Assembly (NCBI RefSeq): GCF_009017415.1
Contig: NC_092405.1
Location: forward strand, 2,294,001 to 2,358,000
Direction: 5' to 3'
Source: Aspergillus flavus
Taxonomy: Eukaryota; Ascomycota; Eurotiomycetes; Eurotiales; Aspergillaceae
DNA length: 64,000 nt
A program made the position numbers and the translations under genes. Positions 33,221-44,871 of this stretch are shown one piece after another. Numbering within the stretch: position 1 is the stretch's first letter; each line of letters opens with the position of its first letter. The notes under the pieces are model-generated. The model did not search any database. It was given only the letters and a program-made list of their open reading frames with translations, and was not told the DNA's origin.

Positions 33221-35668
33221 ATGGTCCAGCAGGACGTCGGTGAAGTCTCCCAGCTGGTCCAGGCCCTCGAGGCCGCCAGCAAGAAGGGTAAGGGCAAGGG
33301 CAAGCAGTCTTTCACCTGCAAAAAGTCTACTTTTCCCGTGGTCGGCTCGGATAACATCTCCGTCGATTCGTGGAAGTTCATGGATTGGGATTACAAACGT
33401 GGCGACCTTCCTACCTATGCGCGAGGCCTCTTCACTACCCGGAGAAAGGACGGCGCGCCCGAGATCGCAGTGCGCGGATACGACAAATTCTTCAACGTCG
33501 ACGAAGTGAACGACACCAAGTGGAGAAATATCGAGAATAACACACGGGGACCGTACGAGCTTAGTGTGAAAGAAAACGGATGTATCATCTTCCTCTCTGG
33601 ACTGGAAGATGACACCCTACTAGTCTGCAGCAAACACTCGACAGGGTCCCGAAATGATGCCGAGCTTAGCCATGCACAAGCAGGTGAACAGTGGATTGAG
33701 CGACATGTCTCGACCGTGGGGAAGTCGGTGAAGGACTTGGCTCGAGAGTTACGTCAAATGAATGCTACCGCGGTTGGTGAACTCTGTGACGATAGCTTTG
33801 AGGAACATGTACTAGCGTACGATGAATCGGCTGCTGGCTTCTACTTGCATGGCATCAACTACAATGTGCCTGACTTCAGAACGTGTCCGGGCTCCGAGGT
33901 ACATGCCTTCGCCGATAAATGGGGGTTCAAGAAAGCCAAATTCGTGGAGTACGACGATATCGATTCGGTAAAGAGATTCCTCGATGGGTGTGCAGAATCT
34001 GGAACCTGGGATGGTCGAGAGACGGAAGGATTTGTGGTTCGGTGTCAGAAGAACGAAGGTGGTAAGGGTCCTTACCAGGATTGGTTCTTCAAATACAAGT
34101 TCGAGGAGCCCTACTTGATGTACAGACAGTGGCGTGAATGCACCAAGGCTGTTATCGCCGGAAAGGTCCCTAACATCAAGAAACACAAGAAGATCACCGA
34201 GGAGTACCTGAAGTATGCGCGGAGACAGCTCATCCAAAACCCCCATCTAGCGAAGGAATACCAGCACAATCACGGAATTATTGCCATGCGAGAGGGCTTC
34301 CTCCAGGAACGAGGCCTGAAAGGATCCGAGATTATTGCGATGGAGGCGGAAGGGCAGGAAGAAGTGAAGAACGATGTGATCCTGGTTCCAATCGCGTCTC
34401 TAGGCTGTGGAAAGACTACAGTGGCGCTGGCTTTAACCAAACTGTTTGGATGGGGACACGTGCAGAATGATAACATCCCTAAGCAGAAGAATAAGCCGAA
34501 GAAGTTTGCTCTCGACATCACGAATCTTTTGGCGGCACATCCCGTGGTGATTGCGGACCGGAACAATCATATGCGGCGCGAAAGGCAGCAACTCATGGAC
34601 GATATCTTTCCGGTTGTCCCTAGGGCTAGGTTTGTAGCTCTGCAGTATGTTCACGAGCCCAAGGGGCAAATGCTCCCAGGCATTCGTGAGGTTACCCGAC
34701 GACGAGTGCTCGACCGTGGCGACAACCACCAGACTATTCGCGCAGGAAGCAAGAACTCCGAAGAGATTATCGGCATCATGGAAGGGTTCCTCAGTCGATT
34801 TGAAGGTGTCGATACCGACCGTGAACCGGACAAAAGCTTCGATGAGGTCATTGATCTAGACGTGTCTGCTGATTCGCGGGGAAACCTGGAGACGGTAGTG
34901 ACAACATTGCATAAACTCTACCCACAAATCGTGAAACAGGTCCCTACACCAGAAGAGCTCGATGCTGCCCTTGACTGGGCGATGTCCGACTACCAAGTCC
35001 AGATAGACCTCAGCCACCAGTACGGGGCGAAGAATCAGAAGGACAAGAACAAAAAAGGCACTCAGTCAACCCCAACACCTAGCGTAACTCCTGAGAGCTT
35101 GGCAAAGGGTATCGAGTACTTCTGCATCTCCCTGCCGGCAGCTGAGGTGTCGGAAGTCCTCCAATCGTTGTTCCCTCCCTCCACGGACCCCGAGAAAGCT
35201 CGTGTGTACCGTCAGTTAGCGAATAGCCGGCGCATCCAGCCCACGTTCCATGTGACATTGATTCACCGAGCCTCGAAGAAAGACCGCCCGGAAGTTTGGG
35301 ACGGATACACCCAGCAGTACATCCAGACGATGAAGGAGAAGCCCGAGTCAGATCCTACCGTTACCCCAGCTCTAGCTCCTGCCCGCGTCCGGCTAGAACG
35401 CCTTATCTGGGATGATCGTTTGATGGCTTTCGTTGCTCGGATCATGCCCCCAGAAGACGAGGAGCAAGCGGGATGGGCTTGTGCGAATGACATCCCACAC
35501 GTTACAGTGGGCACGATCTCGCCCCAGGTCAAGCCCAAGGAAAGTAACGATCTGTTGCAGCGCTGGCATCAGGTGGGATCTGGAGGCGATACGGGCATCT
35601 GGGAAGCTGAGATCCCGGGAGTGAAGGTGGTGAATGGTACGGTTGGACTGGTTATGAGTAGGAGGTAG
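33221..35668 (+). CDS. trl1: Fungal tRNA ligase Trl1 (ligase-kinase-cyclic phosphodiesterase)
   Basis: An intronless gene of 815 aa, typical for fungal Trl1. It joins tRNA halves after intron excision and also seals the HAC1-type mRNA of the unfolded protein response. The N-terminal adenylyltransferase has the nucleotidyl-lysine motif SVKENGCIIF (Lys near 117) and a downstream EGFVVRC motif. The kinase domain has a P-loop IASLGCGKTTVA near residue 393, then DRNNHMRRERQQLMDDIFP. The C-terminal 2H phosphodiesterase shows its two HxT motifs, FHVTLIHR near 677 and PHVTVGTIS near 761. All three active sites look intact. The Gly-Cys-Gly-Lys form of the P-loop matches fungal ligases. Confidence 0.96.
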   Translation: MVQQDVGEVSQLVQALEAASKKGKGKGKQSFTCKKSTFPVVGSDNISVDSWKFMDWDYKRGDLPTYARGLFTTRRKDGAPEIAVRGYDKFFNVDEVNDTKWRNIENNTRGPYELSVKENGCIIFLSGLEDDTLLVCSKHSTGSRNDAELSHAQAGEQWIERHVSTVGKSVKDLARELRQMNATAVGELCDDSFEEHVLAYDESAAGFYLHGINYNVPDFRTCPGSEVHAFADKWGFKKAKFVEYDDIDSVKRFLDGCAESGTWDGRETEGFVVRCQKNEGGKGPYQDWFFKYKFEEPYLMYRQWRECTKAVIAGKVPNIKKHKKITEEYLKYARRQLIQNPHLAKEYQHNHGIIAMREGFLQERGLKGSEIIAMEAEGQEEVKNDVILVPIASLGCGKTTVALALTKLFGWGHVQNDNIPKQKNKPKKFALDITNLLAAHPVVIADRNNHMRRERQQLMDDIFPVVPRARFVALQYVHEPKGQMLPGIREVTRRRVLDRGDNHQTIRAGSKNSEEIIGIMEGFLSRFEGVDTDREPDKSFDEVIDLDVSADSRGNLETVVTTLHKLYPQIVKQVPTPEELDAALDWAMSDYQVQIDLSHQYGAKNQKDKNKKGTQSTPTPSVTPESLAKGIEYFCISLPAAEVSEVLQSLFPPSTDPEKARVYRQLANSRRIQPTFHVTLIHRASKKDRPEVWDGYTQQYIQTMKEKPESDPTVTPALAPARVRLERLIWDDRLMAFVARIMPPEDEEQAGWACANDIPHVTVGTISPQVKPKESNDLLQRWHQVGSGGDTGIWEAEIPGVKVVNGTVGLVMSRR

Positions 35669-36633
35669 ACTTACGACCGATTATGACTCGAAGAAGACAG
35701 AGAAGACAGGAAAGACCAACTCAAAGAAAGGTTAGATAAAAGAAGGAAAAAAAGTTTAAATTCTAATGAATGAGTATGCATTTAACTCATAAACATAAAC
35801 ACACCCTGATATCCATAGATGATGTATATTACGCTTAGCCTTTTAAGCACATCGAGCACCTTGACACCTGGCACAGTATCAATAGTCCATCACATTAGTT
35901 TCTTTCCCCAACACCCAATATAACAGTCAACTATCCTTCGATAACATAATCTAGTTCCCATGGTTCAAGCAATTATCTTATTAAAAGTATACAATCAAAA
36001 TATACTTACCACCATTCTATCCATAATATATAACCTAACATCAACCACAAAACATATCAAACCCACCAAAAAGACAGCGATATAAACTCCCCAAACTATA
36101 TTTAATTTATCTTATGGTATGTCTTTCTCGTACTAGAATAAGGAGATAAGTATATTATAGATATATGACCGGGGTCGGATATATCAAGGAGAGATCGAAT
36201 GCAACCCGTAGTAATTTAGGAGATGAAATGAATGCTGAACGCTACTTGGGGTGGTGTTGAGAGGTATGTAGGTATCTATGTGTTTATGTATCTGTGGAGA
36301 TAGTATGATCTGGTCTGATTTCCTGGTGATGGTTTCGCTAGGAGCTAGGCTACTATGTAACTTAAATGTTGGGGGAAGGTGGCGTCGGTGAATTATACTG
36401 ATTAGGGTTGAGATTATGAGGTATTTACTGTGTTGGAATGGCACGAGTTGCATCTGAGTTACCTCTCGAGCGGTTTAATCTGGTTTATTCATTATAGACA
36501 TATCTAGAGGAGTGTTTTGCAATTCGTTATCCATTCGTCGAGGTTTACAAGGGATGTAGAATTGTAGAGTACATAAGCTGGGTCTATCAGGCGACGATCG
36601 ATTAGTCCACAGTATACCTCTGGCGAGGGGCGG
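35669..36633. other. Convergent intergenic region, AT-rich
   Basis: 965 bp between the convergent trl1 and sft2 genes. It is AT-rich and presumably carries both 3' untranslated regions. No coding frame supported. Confidence 0.55.
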
Positions 36634-37997
36634 TCAGCTGGTCATCCAAGTTGTAACGCGCTGCGCTCCAAACCGTCCCATGAATTGCAACCCAGTGCTA
36701 CCCATGGGAAAGTAGCTGACCAGGTACCAAATCAGAGCGGCCAGTTGGAAGATCGACGAGATGAGGGTGAGGAAGGTGTTATGTCGCTGCAAAGAGAGAG
36801 TCAGCGACGCTGGTCATCTTGGAGTACGAATCTTGAAAACAGCTAGACAGTGGGGTGTGGTCAAGATGCGGCATCTGCGGTATATTTGTTGCCCCGAGCT
36901 CACATGTACCACGCACAGTGATGTCATGCAGATCTAGTTCCAGACCAAATGCACGCCAGATCGAGGTGCAGCTATAACGCCTACTAGCGTGGGCGGCAGA
37001 GGTGCAAACAGAGACTAGGAGACGACACCATCCCCATCAAGACATAGCACGTAACTGAGGACTGAAACATGGACTTACCCCGACGGCGAAGTATAGAGTC
37101 ATGGCAATCGCCCCAAAATAGGCGGCAGTAAACGGTAGTCGTGGTCCCGAGACCAGGTGTTTAGCGTAAACCAGGGGTCCCATGAGAACTGCCCATGACA
37201 GCAAAAACAGTAAGGAACCCACAGACCATCTAATGAAAAACCGGTTCTGTCAGCCTCAAAGCATTCGGACTCTTCGCAGTGAGTGGTCGCCGACAACATG
37301 CAGGACAGATGCTAGGCCCGATCGGAGTGCGTGGCCCTCAGCCACAAGTCTTACACCGCCGCGTGCACGGGACTCTAGGAATGTGGTGGTGTAAAGGAGC
37401 CCTGCGTGGATCCAGAGAGATGGGTCGGTATTTGGAGACTTACAGGATGGCAAATTTGCGGGGTTTGAGCGAGAGCACCGGGAATAAGAAAAAGCAAATA
37501 AAGAAACAGACCGCGGCGCCGGCATTGCATGCAATGAATACGAGCATACGATCCCACCGACTCACTAGTGCGATATCAGCCTTGTGAAAACGATGGAAAC
37601 AGAAGAAGACAAATGAAGTGCAAGAAACGGGAATAAGAACGGAAGCCATAGGCTTCCGTGGCACCCGTTCTGATGCAGGAACTGGATCTCCGTCACCTGG
37701 ACTAGGCAGTGCAGAAAATCAAGGAATAGGGATCCTCCGGAGAATCGGTCATATGTTCGGGGACTTACAGGCGAAGAAATTATCTTCCTCCTCCCGTCGA
37801 CTTGCAGCCGGGAGGGGAGCTCCTGGAGCTTCATGAGTGGGTAGTTGCACGTATCCCTCGCCTTGACCGAGTGGATTCCATGACTGTAACCGAGATAGGA
37901 AAGACGTGGACGAGGCGTTAGTGCGTACGGGGACGTCTGGGTCTCTCCGAGACCAGCCCAATGAGTTGACTGAGTCGCGGAACGAAGTAGTCGCCAT
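36634..37997 (-). CDS. sft2: Sft2-type Golgi vesicle transport protein
   Basis: Four exons (37769-37997, 37444-37564, 37079-37229, 36634-36786) total 654 nt and encode 217 aa. A hydrophilic N-terminus (MATTSFRDSVNSLGWSRRD) leads to four transmembrane segments: MLVFIACNAGAAVCFFICFF, SVGSLLFLLSWAVLMGPLVY, FTAAYFGAIAMTLYFAVG and TLISSIFQLAALIWYLVSYF. The conserved SRWDRM entry, LSLKPRKFAILWSVGSLL and FPMGSTGLQFM end are Sft2 hallmarks. Sft2 acts with Got1 in retrograde endosome/ER-to-Golgi vesicle fusion. Each intron is 200-290 bp, three to five times the usual length in this window, so regulatory or alternative-splicing content is possible. All splice junctions restore the conserved frame. Confidence 0.88.
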
Positions 37998-40059
37998 GAT
38001 CACGACTCGCTTTCCCGGGAAACCTGTTTTCTTTTCTTGATAGAGACTGAGACTTTAGGCCAGTCACTGTTACTCCCGCGTTAGTGTAAACGGCGGGTAG
38101 ACCAGTGGGAATGCACCCTGGGATGGCAAGCTGAGGAAACCTCTGCAGGGACTATGCACGACGGAAACCACTATGCGCGTGCAGATGATCTGCAGATATC
38201 AACGATGGAGGGTGGGAGAGGATGGCACCCGGGATGGTGATAGGGCAAGACAATGCGGGCCAGATGACTTTGCGCAACCGGGGCTAGACTCCGAGCTTGG
38301 GGCACGGGGCAAAACTAATGAAGCGTCGCGGACACAGAGTCGCGTCGCGTCAATAAGCTTGTGATCGCCTTTTAGAACAGTTTTAAAAATGGCATTCAAG
38401 AGGTGACGACGAAGCTCTGTCCCCTCAGTTTAAACTCTAGAGAGGGTTGCTTGGACTCTCGACGTTGATAGGTTAAAGAGGGATATAGATCGAGCGGTGT
38501 AACGCTGCGTCCCACCAAGAATGACGGTGTCTTCCACCCAAGGTATGCAAGCCGAGACGGTAAATCCCGTAGTGACTCACAGCGGAGATCGAAATGGGAG
38601 GGGGGGGGGAAGGCTGCAAGATGATGGTCTATTGAACGGACGTAACGGTGCGATAACACTAGTTCGAGAGCGATCGTTTCTACACAGGCTGCCCTACTAG
38701 CCATTGTCAGATGACCCTCAAAAGGAGGAGAACTAAAAATGGGACGAAGGAGGGGGGAACGATGGGGGGAAAGAGGGAGGGAGGGGGGGGGGAAGGGGAA
38801 AAAGAGTGTGTGAGTGAGGGTGGTCGGACGCGAGGCAGAAACAATGATGGTGCATACCGTGGATATTTTCGGTCAACGCTAGGATGAGAAGAACCTTGAT
38901 TTTCAGAGTCGTGTAGACTTTGGTGATGACTGACTATTGTTTTTGTCCAGTTGGTCTCCCAATCATCCAAGTAGGTTGATAGACAAAAACGGAGGAATGG
39001 AGAGGTTGCTCACCTTCTCAGCTTTGAGAGCTCCTCCTGCACGGGGACTACTAACCAATCAGCATTCCCACAGCCACGGCTAATGCGGGCGGTAACTTCA
39101 GGCGACGCGGTGTCGGCACTAAACCCAAAGTGAGCTGATGATCCAGCTGAACAGCGATCCACCAATCATGAACTGAGAAGGAGCTTGAGGAGGGAGCAGC
39201 AATACATTGGATTGGTGGACAAGGGCGATCACAGTCCTTCATGTCTGAGGCCATTGGACAGGAGAGTCTCCGCCACCGCCCACCCGGGTTAATTTGTTTA
39301 GCGCCGTTCCCGCTGAACCATCCAAAGTGACGTATGGAGTACTCGTGCGAAGTGTATCTGCTAAGGCAAATCGGGATATGTATGAAAGTATGTATGTGCT
39401 AGCCTGAAAGTATGTACGTATGTATGTACATATGGAGTCTGAATGGCAAGGTGCAGTTTTCCCCTCCACGAATGTGGTTAGCCACCCGTTGTTCTGTACC
39501 CACTCTATACCTAGCAAATGAATCAGAAGCTCTTACGTTACTCCCCATACAACTGCACTTGTTTAGACCCGGGGCGATCCAGCGTACCCCCTGTTGGGTC
39601 ATCAACTTTAGCCTAGTCGATCTTTTCTAGAGCAGCCGTTGATTGCAGAAGTCTACTTGAACTTCAGATTACTACTACCGGAGTATATTCGGGGCAGTAC
39701 AACGAAGGACTAATCTCAAAAGTTATTCCCAAGTTGCGGTCTACAAGACTAGCCTACCACTAATTACGTAGATGGCATTGAATCCCACCTGCAATAGTCC
39801 CGATATGCTCCTGGTCCACACACCCCTCCGGCAGTTGTCAATGCCATGACCCCGCCAGTTATCGCATCTGAGCTTCCATTATCCTTCTTCCCGTGTGGGG
39901 ATCGGATAAGAGACCCATCTAATATCCGAGGGCGAGTTGATATCTCCTCCGATCCCCATGTCTGAGGTTACATAATGGCCGCGGATAATTTATCCCCGTT
40001 GCGTTGGATGTTGCAAGCGCAATTCCGATGGTCCTCCTCCAATTAATTTTTTAAATTAA
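37998..40059. other. Intergenic: sft2 upstream region with polypurine tracts
   Basis: About 2 kb. G-runs lie at about 38600-38608 (9 G) and 38783-38792 (10 G) inside a polypurine block at 38735-38800. In the sft2 direction these are pyrimidine tracts, common in fungal promoters. TATG/TACG-rich simple sequence lies near 39385-39430. No gene supported. Confidence 0.5.
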
Positions 40060-40359
40060 CTGAATCATAACCCCACAGTAGCATTCGCAACCAGCGCCCT
40101 AAAACCAAGAATTACTTCCGTAACGCTCTTAGTGCTAACTAGTATCAGCGGGGAGACACTGCAAATTAATGGTCCTCCTTGCAGTAACCGTGGATTATCG
40201 GCCATGCACTCCGAACCTTCACGGGACGGCACGGGTACGGGAGCCAAACTACGCACTGCGTCGGGCTCCATTCCTCCGGACATGGGGTCGTCGATGGTAA
40301 ATCTCGAGGAAGATGGTAGATACCATGGACGAGAAGATATACTCGTTGACTTGGGATAA
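40060..40359 (+). pseudogene. Possible C-terminal relic of a membrane protein
   Basis: The plus-strand frame is open for about 99 codons to a TAA at 40357-40359, starting after a stop with no proper ATG. A hydrophobic part (TSVTLLVLTSISGE) is followed by a hydrophilic tail that ends NLEEDGRYHGREDILVDLG, which is protein-like. It could be the last exon of a lost polytopic protein. The opposite strand is also open over much of this stretch (40065-40400), so this is weak evidence. Confidence 0.25.
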
Positions 40360-40904
40360 CAAAAAGCATTCGTAGCACACCGCTCTTTTGTGTTTTTCAC
40401 TTTGACTCGCTATTCGAACCATGGTTCATACCTTACTTGACTTGGTACGCCAGTATACCGGACTAGGATATCGCTGTCATGAGATAAACATCTCGACATG
40501 CCATCCCTGATTGTCGCTATTCGACACTTTCAGGTTTTAAGGCCAGGGAAGACCGATAACCAATGCAATTCCTTGAAATGATTGGGTGGCCCCGGGTTTC
40601 TAGCATTCCGGAGGCATAAGGATGTACCCCCATGTCCCAGATTGATTAAAGGCGTCCCCCACATTCTTGGAGGTATTTCAAATCAAGGATGTCCCCAGAG
40701 TGGTGGGAAGGAATGAATAGAAAATAGAAATATGAGCTAAGATAAAGAAAACGAAAACGAATAATCGCAAAGAAACTAATATTAATTCGGACCAACAGAG
40801 TTTGGGAGAAGACACAGAACCAGGGAACTGCAAAACATAATCGTAACAATTTGAGATCGAACAATCGACAACCGACCACATGAAATATCGCAGTTCGACT
40901 CGTA
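40360..40904. other. Intergenic, no gene recognised
   Basis: 545 bp between two relics. Its minus-strand open frames are hydrophobic and low in complexity and are not supported. Confidence 0.4.
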
Positions 40905-41475
40905 CTAAATCCGGCCTTCACCTATCAGAGAAGGGTATCGCTCGGGAGGCGACAGAAACCCCAACTGCAGAGTGTCACGGACCGCCTGCTGGATGTCAGC
41001 CTCGATAACGCTCGGACTTCCGATCCTGAATTGATAATGATCCTCCCACTAGTCTCCCTCTAGGGTGGGATTGAGAGTTACCTTGTAGTAGCTAGTAACT
41101 AGCCTAACACCCCCCTCGTTTCTAGTCAGTCGAAGCACATAGTCCGCTTGGTGTTTAGCCGCTTCGGCACATGCTTCCAGCCTGTAGATCCCTTCAGTTG
41201 CCATTGCGAATGCTTAAATTCAAAGAGATGGATGGTACTCCTGGTTGGACTCGCTGAGCGCTGAGAGTTCGCACACCGACAGATAGACTTCAGTTGAGAA
41301 GGAGATCTTTTCCATCCACTCATCCCTTCCACATGGTGTTCCACGATCAGCCAGTAGGTACATTCCATACCGTTTAGACGATCCATACTATACCTGCATG
41401 GGAAAGGCAGGTCTCCAGGTATTCCTTAACCCTGTCAGCTATGATGTCATTCTCGGGGTTTGCGAGGTATATCAT
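40905..41475 (-). pseudogene. Decayed gene of unknown family
   Basis: An ATG at 41475 starts protein-like sequence (IYLANPENDIIADRVKEYLE). After a shift of one base near 41380-41395, a single frame continues to a TAG at 40905-40907. It includes GRDEWMEKISFSTEVYLSVC, YRLEACAEAAKHQADYVLRL and GSPSVIEADIQQAVRDTLQL. This frame is broken by TGA (41220-41222), TAA (41214-41216) and TAG (41049-41051), each one C-to-T change from CGA, CAA or CAG. Removing the GT-AG stretch around the TAG (56 bp) would break the frame, so it is not an intron. I do not recognise the family. Confidence 0.5.
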
Positions 41476-44400
41476 CGTATCCGATGATTATCTGCATAAA
41501 AAAATATAGGAGCAAAACAATATAATAACGTGATTATAATGAATAAAAGGAAACAGAGGAGGAGAGGGGGGGAAAGTAAATACCGAATAAAAAAAGATAA
41601 ACAGGGATTTGGTGCATTAATCCATTAATTAATGGGTGACTATGCCTTTCTGCCTATTAGCTAGCCTTCTTCCCCCATGCCCATTGATCATTCTGCCTGC
41701 TGAATGATCTTGGCATGTCTGGACTTTGCCCTAAGAGGGCATCTGATACATTCAGGCAAGCTTCGGTGTGCAGGTCCGAAAATAACAGCAGGACTTATTT
41801 TCACTCCTAGTAGAGAGAATAGCTCGACCAACGTGAGTCATGACGTCGTGTAGAAAGGGGGAACAGGTGACAAATATAGTAGTACCTGAGTGCTCATGGG
41901 ATTGTGGTGGATGTTATTCTCCTCTATCCGGAGTGTGCTACCCTCCTTCTTGGAAGAATATCTGACCTTGGCCTCCACCATATTCAGTCGTATAGCCACA
42001 CCCGGTCTCGTCGTCCAATATTTAGGTAATTTATTTTATTTATTCACTTTTAGTAAAATGAAGATTACTTTTTGAACTTTAATAATAATATAATAATGAT
42101 ATCTTTTTTCTTTTTCCTTTGTCCTCCCTTTACCTCTTGGCCCTATGTATTGTCACATACCGAGCATCCATTTACCTTCATTGCCACTGGTCCACTTATT
42201 TTTATTTTTATTTCTTTTTTTTTTTTTTTATTTTTTATTCCTCTTCTTTTTTATTTTATTTTACTTTCCTTCCTTGGTGTGGCAGCAAAACCTAGATATT
42301 AATAAAAAAAAACAATTAAACTGGATTTTTCGAGAGGATCCCGCAATGCACGTAATTCTTGTAGTCAGTCTTGTTAAGCCTCGTTGATTTTTAAGATCGA
42401 CAGCCTGCATGACCCTCACCGTGATATATCAAATGAGAGGCTCCGACAAACGCCTCCGAAGTCCTTTAAAGCCTTCGTTCCCTCGTTGTTCAACCCTCTT
42501 GTATCTCCTTTGATTTCCCTTTACCTGTTCGTCTTGATACTCTCCAACACAGTCCGACGAGGTCGAGATATCCATGCCCTATATTATTCGCTTTCCCAAG
42601 CGCACTGCAACGCATTTCGCTCTCATCAATTTTCCCTTCATGAAAGGGAACTCGAAGTATAACCATTCAGTTTGTGCACCAGTGCTCAAACCTCTTGTTC
42701 CTGCGGCATCTTGGTGCCAATCACCGTATATTCAAGTGAGTACTCATTCTCCTTTCGCCCCCATCCTTGGTTCCGGCGTATCCGCCATACTAGTTCATGA
42801 CCATGCACTGTGAGGGGACGAGGCTCTTCATAGTTGCCTTGCCAATTCTTTGCTTCTTTTGCCTCAGCCGGGTGCAGTGATTGGGCTTTTGAGGCGCAAG
42901 TGGTCACTGCCACGTGCAAGGCACCGACACCTCATGTATTGTTCCTGTCTGGTTGCTTCGTCTGTCTCTACTTATACTTGTCCTTTCCCCAACTGGCATC
43001 GGTGGGGACTCCATGGGAGACAGTTCGATGTCTTTGCTAACCCTTCCCGTTTTATAGTCAGTGATCTTCTGATCGCTAGCTGCAGAACCGATCCTTGGTG
43101 AGTTAGCATGGTTTTTTATATTTCCACAGTTTCTTAAACACAACATCAATATCCTTTGATTCAAAATTTGCATTTTCAATTTTTTATTTATTTATTTGCA
43201 TTTTCTTGATATTTCCTCATTGCCTTCGCATATCATCATCAAGGGAGAGTGGAAATGGCGTCATAGGCCAAGAGCACCTTCTGAGCATCATGTCTCAGGA
43301 AATGTGAGACGGAGACAATACCCCTCTTTTTGTCTCCCCTTAAGGATGCTTCAACGATGGTAGCGCGGTGCCGCTGAAACCCGAACCCTGTATGTTTTTC
43401 TCTTAGCGGGGACCGAAGCCACCGATCGCATCTTCAGGCCGTGGGGCGCTTATTCGACGATCCCATTGCCCAGACATCAAGGCCGCGGGGCACCATTCTA
43501 AGGCACACTTCATCTCACAGGCCCTGAGGGGAAAAGCACCTTCCCGGCTCACTCAAGCGGAGAACAGCGATCCGAGGGTCAGAAAAGAGGAGCCTGAGCC
43601 AGATGGAAAGAAAATAAAAGATTCAACCCAAACGGAGCCAAAGTCGATTTCCCATATTCAAAGGAAACCAAATTCTGGGGAAATCTGGCGACTCCTTTTT
43701 TTCCTTTTCTCCACTCAGGCACCGAACATTCCATTTCGGCCCAGAGAACAAACACGACAAAATAGTTTAATGCCGAGCGAGACCGCCTAGGCGGGAGGGA
43801 TTGCCATTGCTGTCATTGCTTACCGCCTCTCTGTGTCTTCTCCTTGGTTGCTGCGCCGCCCCCACTCGGTGCCTTTTGCAGTTCCTATCAGTATCGCAAT
43901 CCCTCTCTCGCTCTCTATCTCTTCTGCTCTCCCCACTTTCTTAATCGTCTTCTTGTTCTTTCCCTGTCGCATACAGACACATCATCTGTAACCGACTTCG
44001 AGCTTGGTTCACAGGCAAATCTCATCTCTGTCGTGCTCTGTCACATCCAAGTTCCATCCTGTCTCTGACCCACGTTTTTTTACCCTTTTTTTTTAACCCC
44101 CATTGTCTTTTAACCCCGTCGCCTCCGGACCCAGTATTCTATTTCTGGTCACCATTTTTTTTCCCTCCTTTGCCCACCTCGCTTATGGCCACGCATCCTT
44201 CTCGCCTCCTTTAGCCTGTTCCTATTCTATCGTGACCCCTGTTGGTCGATGTTATATTGCTTACACCCTTAATCTTTCAGCGTACCTCGTATTTCTCTTT
44301 GCGCTCGACAGTGCCACCTATTGGGTTGTGACTCCCGCCTCCCATCGTGGCATTTTCCGCCTTGTCCGCTTTCGACTCATACTTTCACCACGCCCTCGTT

Positions 44401-44871
44401 CTTCCGGGATTTGGCAGCAGCCATCCCTTGCGTCGCTGTGAATATCTTCCACTCATACTTTTAGCCGTATCCTTACTCAGTTACGGGGTATCTCTGCAGA
44501 CTTTCATAGATCCTTGGTTGGTAAACCCGCAATCCCCTAATTTTCTCCTTGCGATCTCGGCGTTTAGCACCTTGGCGCACACGTTTACTGATGCGGTTTG
44601 TGCACCTTGCCTTAGATCTCCATTTGTGACTTGGCCCGATTGCTCGAAGACCGTTAAAGATCAACCCGTCCAACTCAACGCCCCATTATTTTAAGTCTGT
44701 GTACGAATCCGCCCGAGGATTGTCGTTTGCGAATCCATCGCGTTACTCGAGAAGTTGGAGTTGAGTTGCCTGTTCCGCATTATACTCCGGACAATTCAGA
44801 TCTTGGATCGTAAGGGTTCCCTCTGGAAACGTGCTTGACTTTCCTGTTCGGAGCTGCCAATCAGCTGCACG
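41476..44871. other. Long upstream region and leader of the bHLH gene
   Basis: 3.4 kb without a supported protein. The last kilobase is rich in C and T, including runs of T at 44076-44096, as in long leaders of fungal regulatory genes. Three short ATG uORFs lie at 44185-44214, 44249-44272 and 44591-44629. A T-rich stretch lies at 42105-42260. Confidence 0.5.
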
